Below, in pieces: positions 1-10,715 of a stretch of 64,000 bases of DNA (position 1 is its first letter; each line of letters starts with the position of its first letter). The notes beneath the pieces were generated by a model. The model searched no databases, had not been told where the DNA came from, and saw only the letters and a list, made by a program, of their open reading frames with translations. The stretch is from NCBI GenBank assembly GCA_015698045.1, contig BLAL01000274.1, positions 744,001-808,000 on the forward strand, written 5' to 3'. The translations under genes were made by a program, and so were the position numbers. The DNA is from Rhizophagus clarus. Taxonomy: Eukaryota > Glomeromycota > Glomeromycetes > Glomerales > Glomeraceae.

Positions 1-225
1 CGTTGCACCCTTTTCAGTTGCTTGTACTTCTCTCCAAAATGATTCTGCCTCTTCTTTACTTAAAACTTTTTTCGCATGTGCTACAAATTTACTTTTCCGA
101 TCTATTATACTAGAACTGTGAAATACAGTTAGTGACGTATCATTATTTGTTTCAGCATTAGTTTCTTGTTGATCTGAAGTTGTTGTAGCAGATTCCTCGT
201 TAATTTGCATTTCGTGTTCTGACAT
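1..225 (-). CDS. IMPACT/UPF0029-domain protein, 5' part (runs off the window)
   Basis: The first 75 codons are seen, starting at ATG 225 and open to the window edge. Residues about 34-75 contain SSIIDRKSKFVAHAKKV followed by a helix (SKEEAESFWREV) and ..EKGAT, which is the start of the IMPACT/UPF0029 (YigZ/YIH1-like) fold, where the next residues are normally a conserved H..Y motif. Known IMPACT/YIH1 proteins restrain activation of the eIF2alpha kinase GCN2 by binding GCN1, using an N-terminal RWD domain. Here the IMPACT domain begins at residue about 34 after an acidic, Q/N/T-rich leader, so there is no room for an RWD domain; it is more likely a short UPF0029 family member than a true YIH1. 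It is divergently arranged with the next gene, 147 bp away. The family assignment is fairly secure, the function is not. Confidence 0.75.
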   Translation of the reverse strand, partial: MSEHEMQINEESATTTSDQQETNAETNNDTSLTVFHSSSIIDRKSKFVAHAKKVLSKEEAESFWREVQATEKGAT

Positions 226-372
226 GATATGAGTTCTTGACAATCTGATAGGCCAAATTAAGAGATCATCAGATAATGGAAAAATCTTTAAAATCGGATT
301 TTTGCACCGTTAATTTTTTCACCGGAAATATTATTCTTCTTCTTATATTTGTTTACTGGAAAGTGAGGAAAA
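226..372. promoter_or_regulatory. Divergent intergenic spacer (IMPACT-like / PA2G4-like)
   Basis: Only 147 bp separate the two divergent start codons, so the 5' UTRs and both promoters must share this AT-rich spacer. No convincing TATA box was seen. The inference rests on geometry alone. Confidence 0.5.
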
Positions 373-1984
373 ATGACGGATAAAAATTCAGAAGATAATG
401 AAGTAATAACCATTGAAAGCGATGATGTTGTTAATAAATATAAAATGGCGGCTGAAGTTTCGAATTGTGCGTGTTTTATATAAATAATAATGTGAATTAT
501 TTATTTACACCGAAAGACAATACTTTTTCTAAAATATATCAGAAAATAATGAGAATACGAGTGAGAATATTTAATAAACCTTTTTCAAATATTTTAGGTG
601 TACTCAAAAAGGTAGTTGAATCTGCTGTGGATGGAGCGAAAATTATTGACCTTTGTGCAAAAGGTGATAATTTAATTGAAGAGAATGTAAAATACCTCTT
701 TACAAAAGCAAAAAATATCACCAAAGGTAACTAAATGTTTAGATTTTAAATTATATACATTTTTTTTTTTTTTGTTAAATTTCTTTCCGATTTGTTTAGG
801 TATTGCATTTCCAACTTGTGTATCGGTGAATCATATCATTTGTCATTTTTCTCCATTACCATCTGATACTGATAGTTCAGAAATCTTAAAGAATGGAGAT
901 GTGGTAAAAATTCAGTTGGGAACACAAATCGACGGATTTGCAGCAATTGTAGCTACTACAATTGTCGTTGGAGCATCCAAAGAGAATCCTGTTAAAGGGC
1001 GCATAGCAGATTTATTGACAGCCGCTCATTTAGCTTCTGGAGCCGCCTTGAGACTGATAAAGCCTGGTTTGGACAATATGAAAGTTACTGACACAATACA
1101 AAAAATTGCTAAAGCTTTTGATACGAATTCTGTGGAAGGTGTGAATATAATGTAGAGATTTTCTCTTTAGAAAAACTTTAAACGTAAAATTTATTTTATT
1201 ATAGGTATGTTATCGTATCAACAAGAAAAAAATAATATTGAAGGTAAAAAACAGATCATTCTCAATCCGAATGAAAATCAGAAAATTGACAAAGTAGAAT
1301 TTGGCGAGAACGAAGTATATGGTGTTGATATATTGGTCTCCACAGGCGAAGGAAAGGTACGTTATATTATTGAAAATTGTTTTCCATAAATCATGTCCCT
1401 TTAACTTTTTCTTAATTTCTATAGCCTAAACCAACAACTAAACGTGTTACGGTATATAAAAAAACCGATATAACTTATTTATTGAAATTGAAAACTTCTC
1501 GTCTTGTATATAATGAGATTAGTCAAACATTTGGAAGTTTTCCGTTTCCTTTAAGAGCTCTGAGTGATGAAAAAAAAGCCAAAATGGGCATAATCGAATG
1601 TACTAATCATTCGTTAGTAGCTCCGTATGAAGTTTATCAAGAAAAAGAAGGTAAATGAGAATTTTCTTTTATTGGTTATTTTAAAGTGTTTATTAAAAAT
1701 TTTCACGCTTTATAGGAGAATTCGTTGCACAATTCTTTAATACAATTTTATTAACTAAAAATGGAACAAGTATAATCACTGATACCTTGTATGATCCCGA
1801 AATAATTCAAAGTGATAAAAAATTGGAAGATGAGGAAATTTTGCAATTACTATCTACTAGTGTTGGCAAACCGAAGAAAAAGAAGAAAAAGAAAACAAAT
1901 GCTACTTCAACTGCCGTTGGAAGTAATGATACTACAAAAGAAGAAGTTGGATCAACTGAGGTATCAGCTGAAGCAAGTGGGTAA
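373..1984 (+). CDS. PA2G4/EBP1-like proliferation-associated protein (methionine aminopeptidase fold)
   Basis: Six exons join in frame to 402 aa: 373-466, 598-726, 800-1138, 1205-1356, 1425-1650, 1716-1984, all GT-AG. The protein follows PA2G4/EBP1 along its length: VVNKYKMAAEVSN near the start, GIAFPTCVSVNHIICHFSPL, KNGDVVKIQLGTQIDGF, GMLSYQ, YKK...LLKLKTSRLVYNE, DEKKAKMGIIECTNHSL, EKEGEFVAQF, and a basic GKPKKKKKKK tail. The fold is that of type II methionine aminopeptidase, but PA2G4 proteins lack the metal-binding set and act instead as ribosome and RNA binding factors in growth control and 60S biogenesis. Human PA2G4 has 394 residues, so this copy appears complete. The start is the first ATG in frame and precedes the conserved N-terminus by about 20 residues. 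It converges with the syntaxin-like gene 291 bp downstream. Confidence 0.93.
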
Positions 1985-2275
1985 AGGATTTTTTTTTCGT
2001 TTCATTATATTTACCGGTAAATAATAGGTCAGAGATGATTATTTGTTTTCGTTTATTTACTCTTTTATTAATGTAAGTGTAGTTAATGCTTTGCATGAAG
2101 TTAGTTAAATACATATGTTAATAAAGTGTAATTATTCAAGTATTTAAACTCTCAGTCAAATTGTTCTATTCCAAGTTCGACCATTATTATTCATTATTAA
2201 TGTCAGTTATAATTACCAAATATTATATTATAAATAAAATAAATATTTTTACAAATTCTACTATGAATAATAACT

Positions 2276-3643
2276 TTAATCGTACCAATCCAAGAATAAT
2301 AAAATGAAACTAGCTACTATTAAAAGAGCTAAAATCCATTTTCTCGTATCAGAAGCTCTCTGTCTTGCTTGATGTAACATTAAATTTCCTTCTTGTACCC
2401 TATCAGTAGTGGCAATAGCTTCAGCATATAATCTATCTGTTTGTTGTGTTTGTACTGCTAAGTGATTTGAAAGAACTGTTTGCAAATCTGATATTTCTAA
2501 TAATGCTTTTTCTGCTTGACTAAAAATAGAAGGGATGATTAAATGAAGAACTGAATTTTCCTATTACAAAGCTCAAATAAACTTACTTGACTTGCTCTAA
2601 AGCGGTTGCTAATTCTTTCATCATTGTTTCATTTTCCATTTCCAACATCATTTTTTGTTCTGCTGTCAAACTTTGTTCTATATCATCATCCTCCTCTTCT
2701 CCTATTGTACTTCTACTTAAAACTCTATCATTTTTTCCCGAGATCTCCTTTTCTTCGTTTATCATCATTTGAAGTGAAGGAGTAGAAGGTCTAACTGAAG
2801 CTGATTTATACAATGTACTAAACACAATTTAAGTCATGTTGATAAATTAGGCAAAACTTGGATAAATAACTGAAATATTCACCTCTCACGTTTTTCAATT
2901 TCTTTCATAATCCTAGTTTCCTGTTGGTCTTTTTGTATTTTTGATACTTCGGTTAACCGTTTATTTAAATACCATGTTATACTACTATGAATGGCTGCCA
3001 ACATATCATGCTCAACCGAAAAAGTAGATAATAGTTTATTCCATGTATTATTCATAATTGAATTTTGTCGTTCTGAGATATTGTAATATTTATTAACATA
3101 AGATAAAATTCAATGAAAATCCGACATTTTTAACTTACTTTTTTCAGACTCTTCCAATTTCTTGATTCGATCTAAACATTGTTGTATAACGATTTTGGCG
3201 TGTAGATCAATTTCGTCCCGTTCTTTGTCTGTTAAAGTTGTAGAAGATTCAAATTTCGTTAAAAAAGATTTATCTATATTATCGGATACGGATGGACTAA
3301 GATTATTATAGACAGGTTTTAACTGCCGCGAAGAAGTATTTAAATAAGCTTTCCGAATTGAAAGTAAGAATGTCTTTAAATTATCGATATGGAAAGCCTA
3401 AAAGTAACCCAGAAAAAAAAATAAACTTAATATCTTCAAATACACTTTGTCAAGACTAGTCAACCTGATTATTCTTACTATTCGATAAGCTTCTTTTAGA
3501 AACTCGTCTTGTACTTCTCTAGCATTCTTTTTAACTGGAGGTAATATATCATTACGTTGTTTCTTTTTCTCTTTTTCTAAAAGAGAATTATTGCTTGATA
3601 TTTCAATGACTATTTTTCTGAATTCTGAAGTCAAGTCGACCAT
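2276..3643 (-). CDS. Syntaxin-18/Ufe1-like ER Qa-SNARE
   Basis: Five exons join in frame to 362 aa: 3643-3479, 3397-3139, 3072-2883, 2817-2587, 2519-2276. The N-terminus (MVDLTSEFRKIV) and a helical block ending FHIDNLKTFLLSIRKAYL resemble syntaxin 18, as does TLTDKERDEIDLHAKIVIQQC. The C-terminal quarter is a SNARE helix (LEQVNQAEKALLEISDLQ... QTDRLYAEAIATTDRVQEGN) followed by a single tail anchor ending LLFLDWYD, nearly identical to the end of animal syntaxin 18. In that family the protein sits in the ER membrane and receives retrograde COPI vesicles with Use1, Sec20 and Sec22. The exon 1 donor could also be read a few codons later, but only the GTAAGA chosen here keeps the frame. It is divergent from the pseudouridine glycosidase gene, 106 bp between starts. 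Confidence 0.92.
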
Positions 3644-3749
3644 TTTTCTGTTGGATTTTCCCGATGATCACTATTGTTTTTGATTTTTATATCACGTGTC
3701 ATATCACCAAGATCTAAAATAGAGATTTTTCACGATTTTCGGGATTCAA
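3644..3749. promoter_or_regulatory. Divergent intergenic spacer (syntaxin-18-like / PsuG)
   Basis: There are 106 bp between the two divergent start codons. A palindromic ATCACGTGTCATATCAC segment lies at about 3692-3708 and includes a CACGTG E-box, the only visible candidate site. Confidence 0.4.
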
Positions 3750-5719
3750 ATGGCGACCTTATATCTTCGTTCTTTTAATACAAGTATTTTTCGTATTTTT
3801 AAAAAATTAACAAACAGAATAGATTTTTTGGTAACTAAATAAAAAAAACGTCAATTTTTTTTATAAAATTTCTTATATCAAAGTTTTCTCTTTTATCTTA
3901 GCCTATATATAAACCATATCTTACAAGTTTAAAAAGATATAGTGATTTCTCAAGATCCGCAATAGAAGATAAAGGTTGGGCTTACAGTCCGGAAGTCTTG
4001 GAAGCTTTACAGGGAAATAAACCAATTGTAGCTTTAGAATCTACCGTAATAAGTCATGGTAAAGATAATACAATTTCTATAAATATGAAAAAAAAAAAAA
4101 AAATAACTTTTTTTCTGTTCAAAGGTATGCAATATCCTCAGAATTTGGAAACAGCAATAGCAGTTGAAAATATAATTAGAGAAAATGGTAGCGTACCCGC
4201 AACTATAGCAATTTTAAATGGAAAGATTAATGTAGGCAAGTTACAAGATTTATATGTATATTACTTCCAATGATAATTTATTCTAAAGTTATTGTTCAAC
4301 CTATATAGGTTTATCATCTAATGGATTAGAGACACTCGCACAAATGGGACAACAAGCAAGAAAAAGTTCTCGTCGAGATCTTGCATATGTTGTTTCACAG
4401 GTAATCATATTTACTGTATTTGAGGGTACAGAAATGAATAGGTGATAATTTTCTTTTTAATTAGGGATTAACAGGATCTACAACTGTTTCTGGGACAATG
4501 GTTATAGCTCATCATGCAGGAATTAGAGTGTTTGTTACTGGTGGTATAGGAGGCGTTCATTGGGGCGCAGAACAATGTGAGTGTAATAATAATATTAATA
4601 ATAATTTCATCAAACGTTTTCATTCTCATCATTCTATAAATAGCTATGGATATAAGTGCTGATTTGATTGAATTGGGAAGAACTCCCGTAGCAGTTGTAT
4701 GTGCAGGAGTTAAATCAATATTGGATATTGAGAAAACTTTGGAATATTTGGTGAGAAATTATATCTTGTTAATATTATATTAAGCAATTGTGATTAACAT
4801 TTGATTCTTAAATGGACAAGGAGACTCAAGGTGTATCAGTAACAACATTTGGAGAAACAACCGACTTTCCAGCCTTTTTTACATCTAAAAGTGGATTTAA
4901 GGTAAGTAAGTGGTTTGTATTTAAGAGCTTTTACTTATAATTGTTTATGATGTATCTTGTTGGATTAGAATGCAGTAAATTTTATTTTGGTTATTTCCTG
5001 ATACTGATTCTTAATATTATTATAATAATATTTAGCTGAACTTATATTAACATTTATTTTTTAGAGTCCATCAAATTTGAAAACTGTAGAAGAGTGTGCT
5101 GCTTTAATAAGTATATTTTTTTTTTAAAAATAAAACTTTTTAAAGTGATTTATATTTAAATAATAAGTTTTTTAGATGCAAATATGCAACTTCAACTAAA
5201 TAGTGGACTGCTTATAGCAGTACCAATACCTGAAAAGGAGGCTGCTGATGCCAATAAAATACAAAAAGCAATAAATATTGCTTTAGCTGAAGCAAAGTAT
5301 TTATAATTATTTATTTTGCATTTATCTTATATGCAATAATTTGATTTAATATATATTTTTTAGAGAAATTAAAGGAAAAGATATAACCCCATTTTTACTT
5401 AAAAGAGTTAATGAAATTACACAGGGAAATTCTTTAAAATCAAGTATGTACATAACAAAAATTAACTAATAATTAGGAAAATAGTAATTATTATTAATAT
5501 AAAAAAATTATTCTTGATACATTATATTTATTTTTATTATTAATATCAAAATAGCATTTTTATTAGACAGATAAATTGATATTTGCATTATATAATTTTT
5601 TATTACATTTTAGATTAATTATATTAATTTTATATATTTTTGTAGATATTTCATTATTAAAACATAATGCTAAAATTGGAAGCCAAATTGCAAAATGTTT
5701 ATTAAATTATAAATCATAA
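3750..5719 (+). CDS. psuG: Pseudouridine-5'-phosphate glycosidase, stand-alone
   Basis: Eleven exons join in frame to 353 aa: 3750-3830, 3902-4058, 4125-4235, 4309-4400, 4465-4576, 4644-4750, 4821-4901, 5065-5110, 5176-5296, 5364-5443, 5646-5719. Family signatures appear in order: [116 protein letters not shown] and [12 protein letters not shown]. The enzyme splits pseudouridine 5'-phosphate into uracil and ribose 5-phosphate. The first about 35 residues ([20 protein letters not shown]) are basic and hydroxylated, resembling a mitochondrial presequence. Many fungal versions are fused to a PfkB-type pseudouridine kinase; this one stops at the usual bacterial C-terminus. The intron after exon 3 starts with GCAAGT, a GC-AG intron. 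The last codons and stop lie in the first unit of a minisatellite. Confidence 0.93.
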
Positions 5720-6125
5720 TTAAAAATTAAAAAATAAATCATAATTAAAAAATAAATCATAATTAAAAAATAAATCATAATTAAAAAATAAATCATAATT
5801 AAAAAATAAATCATAATTAAAAAATAAATCATAATTAAAAAATAAATCATAATTAAAAAATAAATCATAATTAAAAAATAAATCATAATTAAAAAATAAA
5901 TCATAATTAAAAAATAAATCATAATTAAAAAATAAATCATAATTAAAAATAAATCATAATTAAAAAATAAATCATAATTAAAAAATAAATCATAATTAAA
6001 AAATAAATCATAATTAAAAAATAAATCATAATTAAAAAATAAATCATAATTAAAAAATAAATCATAATTAAAAAATAAATCATAATTAAAAAATAAATCA
6101 TAATTAAAAAATAAATCATAATTAA
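5711..6125. repeat. 18-bp AT-rich minisatellite overlapping the psuG stop
   Basis: The unit AAATCATAATTAAAAAAT is repeated head to tail about 23 times. The first unit carries an extra 7 bp and one unit near 5941-5955 lacks one A; the others are almost identical, which suggests recent expansion. The psuG stop TAA is inside the first unit. The array ends exactly where a TTAA-flanked element begins (6126), so the last unit supplies the TTAA target. Confidence 0.95.
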
Positions 6126-6752
6126 GGGTAGAGTGTATCTACGCCACAACATATATATGATTTTAGACTAAAAAATGTAGATCGTCACGTGATCCAAAAC
6201 GAGCAAAATTTATGATTTCTCGCAAACTACCATATGAATTTTGTTAAATACACATTTAAAAAGAGTATAAACATGCATTTCATTTATTTATTAAAGTGTT
6301 TAACCATTTGCTATTAGTCTTTTTGAATGTATTTAGACTTTTAAAATCAAATATGACTAATAATAAAAAAATAAAATGGTATTAATAAAAAATTTTATTT
6401 GAATAAGTAAATGCACAATGATTTTTTGACATAAATATTCTTTTTTATTATACTATTAACTTGTAAGGTTTCATAAGTTTAAAGTTAATTTGAAGATATA
6501 TTCTCTAGGTGATTCGCAACTTACCATAGGAGATTCGCAACTTAATGCTGACTTCATAGTGTAATATTTCGTTATAAGCCTTATTTGTATTATATTTTAC
6601 TAAAGTTTATTTGAAAGACAGAAACTCTAGCTTTCTAAAGAATACTTTTAAACAGTTTTTCATAAAATATTGAATGAGTTTTCCTTGTAGCGAAGTAAAA
6701 AAAAAATGATTTTTTTTTAGCCATATGATCAGCCATGTCGATCCCTTTATCC
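6126..6752. mobile_element. TTAA-flanked MITE, copy 1
   Basis: The element begins GGGTAGAG and ends CTTTATCC, flanked on both sides by TTAA. A 630-bp copy at 35203-35832 is highly similar along its whole length and has perfect 8-bp ends (GGGTAGAG/CTCTACCC). The inverted ends extend imperfectly for about 30 bp. There is an internal direct duplication of GATTCGCAACTTA near 6512 and 6532. No transposase is encoded. The TTAA duplication is typical of the piggyBac superfamily, so this is probably a non-autonomous relative; the superfamily call is inference. Confidence 0.85.
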
Positions 6753-6776
6753 TTAAAAAATAGGAAAATTGAAATT

Positions 6777-8113
6777 GGCGCCATGGCGACCCTTACTATC
6801 ATCACGTGAACAAACAAATTTTATTGGCTAATCAATGTAATTATTTGCTTATAGATAATCTTTTTTTTAGGCGTGACATTTTTCTTTTAAATAAAACAAC
6901 TATTATATTTTTCCTTCTTATTCCCATTTCTAATTTCTTTTTTATTTCTTTTATCTTAGAATTTTTAAGATCTTTTAGTTTCACACATATGTTTTTTTTT
7001 CGTTCTTTTTTCTTTATTTTGTTATTATTTTTCTTTGTTCATTTCTAATTTATCTCTTTCTTTTAGGTTTTAAGTTTTTCGATTTTGTGTTAGAGATATG
7101 TTATTTCTTTACTGATACTTTTCGTCTTATTTTGTGTTAGTTTTTTATATTTCGTTTTTTATACTTCTCTTCTTTTGTTTTTAGTTTTCTTCTCATTTCA
7201 ATTTCTTTTTTTTTTAGATCTTTAGCCTTTCAGTTTTACGAATAAAGTATGCATCTTTTTTTCTTTTTGTTTCTTTTTTATTTGTTTTTTATATTTCGTT
7301 TTACTAACTTTATCTATTCTTCTTTATGGGTTTTGGATTTTAGTTTTTCGCTTTCCTTCCTTTTGTTATCTTTTGTTTTCATCCACTTTCTCTTTCTTCT
7401 TATTTATCTGCCTTTGGTTTCCTTCATTTCTTTATTTGTTCCCTTCATCTTCGTTTTATTTCCTTCATTTTTATTTTATTTATTTCACCTTTATTTCTTT
7501 TCTTCATCTTCGTTTTCTTCTCTTCATCTTTGGTTTTCTCTAAAATATCTTTATTTTTATTCCCTTTTGTCTTTATTTTCGCTCCTCTTCACCTTATATT
7601 TGTTTCTCTTCACCTTATTTTCATTTCACTTCACCTTATTTTCAGTTCTCTTCACTTTATTTTTGTTCCTCCACTTTATTTTCGTTCTCTTCTATCTTTA
7701 TTTTGTTCTTTTTCTTTATTTTTGTTTTGTTCTTTTCCCTTTTGTTTATACTCCTTTCTTTATTTTCTCTTTCCCTGTTTTTTTTTCACTTTAATTCTCT
7801 TTTGTTTATTTGTTTATTTCATTTCTGCTTTTTCTCCCTTATATTTTCTCATCTTCTACCATTTCCCATTGTTTTTTTTTTCATTATTTATTTTCACTAT
7901 TGTTCTCATTACTGCTTTTTTCCTATCATTATTGTTTACATAAACATTACTAGTTATCTATTATGTTAAAATAAATAGAAATTTTGAATATAAATAATTA
8001 ACTGTTAAGTTATATTACGGAATTTTAACTGAAATTTTTTTGTTAAAAAAAAATTAGCCAATTAAAAATTTTACATGATCACGTGATAGGAGTCTTCATG
8101 GTGACAGGGTCAC
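6777..8113 (-). mobile_element. Polypyrimidine-core inverted-repeat element A
   Basis: The left end (GGCGCCATGGCGACCC...ATCACGTGA...ATTGGCTAA, 6777-6832) is inverted at the right end (TTAGCCAAT...ATCACGTGAT...CATGGTGACAGGGTCACC, 8054-8113). Between them lies about 1 kb (6890-7940) in which the plus strand is almost pure pyrimidine (runs of TTCTTC, TTTTCG, CTTCACCTTATTTTC). The core ends at ACTAGTTA (7949-7956), a motif also found at the core edge of two similar elements (31.6-33.5 and 61.1-63.1 kb). Islands preceded by TTTTTTAG and followed by GTATG lie near 7065 and 7219-7252. Short tandem repeats of about 21 bp (CTTCACCTTATTTTC) occupy 7575-7690. Open frames here are compositional and not proposed as genes. 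Confidence 0.75.
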
Positions 8114-8948
8114 CAAATAACAACACGCTTTTTGAGTTTCGTACCTTTCTATTGCAAAGATCCCATATGATAACCTGTTTTTTAAATATAAAAAAAAATT
8201 GTTAAAATACTATATTATAATTTTTTACCTATAATATAAATTGAATTAATTGTAAAATTTAATATATTTAAACTTTTATATAAAATGCAGATTATTTAAA
8301 TTTATAAAAATTATCTTAAGCAAATTTGTCTATAAAATTTTTAAACAAAATTCTTAAGTATTCAGTAATTATATAAAAGTAAATTATATTTTATTAAAAT
8401 TGTTTTATTAAGACAAATTTAATAATAATAATTGAATTTTTCTAGTTATAATATATATTAGTAAAAAGTGAATTTTTATATAAAAATTATAAGAATATTA
8501 ATTAAACATTTTTTTAATTTATATATATCTAATTTATTACAACTAAAAAAATATAATTACTACTATTTGATTCATTTTAATAAAACAAATCTTATAAATT
8601 ATATTTTATTTTTCTGTAATTTTTAGATATAAATTAAGTTAATTCTTAAAAATATATTTTTTTAATTTTTTTTATTATATATTAAAATTAAAAATTATAA
8701 TTATAAAAATTGCATAAAATCAATATTTTATAAACTTTTTTTAAAATATGAATAGTTAAATTTATTTTATCACAATTTTCAAAATTCTGTATACTAATCA
8801 TTATGCATATAAAAGATTATCAGATTATCAGATTATCAAATTATAAATTATTAGTATAACCAAATATTTTACACTAATCATTTTATTAAATTTTTTACTA
8901 CTGATGCATTTTATCACATTATTTTTTGAGTAAAAATTTTTATTCAAT
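8114..8948. other. AT-rich spacer
   Basis: Very AT-rich, no coding signal. A small tandem run of ATTATCAG (three units, about 8817-8838) is the only structure seen. Confidence 0.6.
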
Positions 8949-10000
8949 ATGGTTGAATATAATATTAACTATAATATTAGATTATGCTATAAGTGTTATA
9001 AATGTATATATTGTGATTGTAAACTTAATGAAAAGGAATGTAAATATGATAAAACAATAAAACCTAATAAAAAAAACTGAACTAAAGAAGTTCTATATGC
9101 ATTTACAAGAACTTTTAAAGTAGATCTTTCTCTTTGTAAAAAAGCTTTTATTCAGGCAAAAAAGGAACTTTATTCTTATAATATTAATTTAGAAAAAAAG
9201 TTTACTTTTGCTCTTTATTCTATATGTAATAACTAATATCAGAAACTTTCTAATAATCAAAAATCAGAAAAAGCTGCTATTTCTGAAAATTTTGATAATG
9301 CTAGTTTTTGTGATAATAATTCTATTAATCTTTTATGATTGATCTGTAACTAGAAAACTCTAATAATACTCAACCAGAAGTAATTATTATTGATTATTAG
9401 TTAAATAATAATTATAAAAATAATAAAGAAATATAAGAAATTTCATTTACTTTAATTGTAAAGAAAGTGGATAAAAAATTGCTACCTGGAAAATGACTTA
9501 CTCTCAATACATTAACTTTTAAAGAATTCGCTATTCAAATTCAACAATTTATTAGAATTATAGTAGAAGTTGAAAATATTGACCAAAAAGAATATTTTTT
9601 TTCTTTAAATTAACCAAATCAAATGGTAGAAATTTAGAGTTAAGTGATTCAAAAGATTTTGAAAAGTTTCAAAATGAATATGAAAAAATATTTAGGTTAC
9701 AAAAAGAAATTATTGTAGTTATATACAGTAAATAAGATACAAAGTTTATAGAAAGAAATGAAAATAAAAAATAAAACAATTATTTACTATTTTATTTATA
9801 TATATTTAATTTTACTCTATATTAATTGCTTGATTTTATTTAAGAAGAAGTTTTAACATCTGATAAATCTACAGATAAAAATAATAATAATTTAAAAAAG
9901 TGAAAAGTGATGAATGCAATTTCTAAAGTATCAGGTTTAACTTCTCAGCAAAAAGCAATTGATAAAATATTATCTGATTTTTATAAACAATAGCATTCAT
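8949..10000 (+). pseudogene. Decayed ORF of unrecognised family
   Basis: From ATG 8949 the plus strand reads MVEYNINYNIR, then CYKCYKCIYCDCKLNEKEC (a cysteine cluster like a small zinc ribbon) and KPNKK, then TGA. The same frame resumes as TKEVLYAFTRTFKVDLSLC and continues with several in-frame stops. A later segment reads KKVDKKLLPGK then, after a stop, LTLNTLTFKEFAIQIQQF (9455-9550), and a last one MNAISKVSGLTSQQKAIDKI near 9910-9970. The long stretches of plausible protein broken by stops indicate a dead gene. I do not recognise the family; it may be part of a dispersed repeat gene family. Confidence 0.5.
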
Positions 10001-10423
10001 TATTTATAAGATAATTTATTATGTTATATTGCTTATGAAGTTCATTTAAAATTAATAGTAAAACTTCTTGTGACATAGGCAAAATATATTGTAAGTAATG
10101 ATGTTATATTTTTCATTTATTAATAATATATTTTTAATAATAATTTATCTGATCTAATTGTTAAATGTTAGTTAAATAGAATTGCAATTCTTAAAATTAT
10201 ACTTGTATTCGAAATTATTTTTGTATTATAGAATTCTGTAATTCTGTAATTCTGTAATTATTAAGTAATTTATTAGGAAAGATCTGAATTCCATATTTAA
10301 TTTCAGAATCTGTATTTAATTTCATATTACAAAAATATCTGGCCAGAATTAACCTAAATTTTGATTGAATTATATTTAAAAATTTAGTAAACCATAACTC
10401 TGCAACTAGTTATCTAATTTTAA

Positions 10424-10715
10424 TGATAATAAGAACATAAAAATCCAATCACTAGATCCTGCTCTGACACTAATAATCATTAAATATTTGCAGTGAGATA
10501 ACTCTGTTAATATCAATACTAGAATACTGCAATACATATCATTAGATTCATTTTAATGAGACGAATCAAATGATAATAAGAATGTAAAAATCCAATCACT
10601 AGATCATACTCTAATACCAATAATCTTTAAATATTTGCAATGAGATACCTCTGTCAATATTAATGCTAGAATACTGCAATATATATCATTAGATTTGTCT
10701 TGATGAGACGAATTG
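10424..10715. repeat. Tandem duplication, about 147-bp unit
   Basis: GATAATAAGAAC.TAAAAATCC... at 10424 recurs at 10571 with about 90% identity across the unit, including CACTAGATC, AATATTTGCA.TGAGATA, CTAGAATACTGCAATA and GATGAGACGAAT. It is non-coding in all frames. Confidence 0.8.

Noticed and set aside
5707-6152. Minus-strand frames encoding (MIYFLI)n
   Set aside because: They are pure translation of the 18-bp minisatellite, with no start context or flanking coding sequence.
6635-6817. Frame containing GIDMADHMAKKK, also present at 35712-35909
   Set aside because: Shared only because both lie in copies of the TTAA MITE; the peptide starts differ and the sequence shows no coding bias.
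7249-7969. Long plus-strand frames rich in Phe, Leu and Ser
   Set aside because: They follow from the polypyrimidine composition; similar frames occur in all three plus-strand phases and also in elements B and C.
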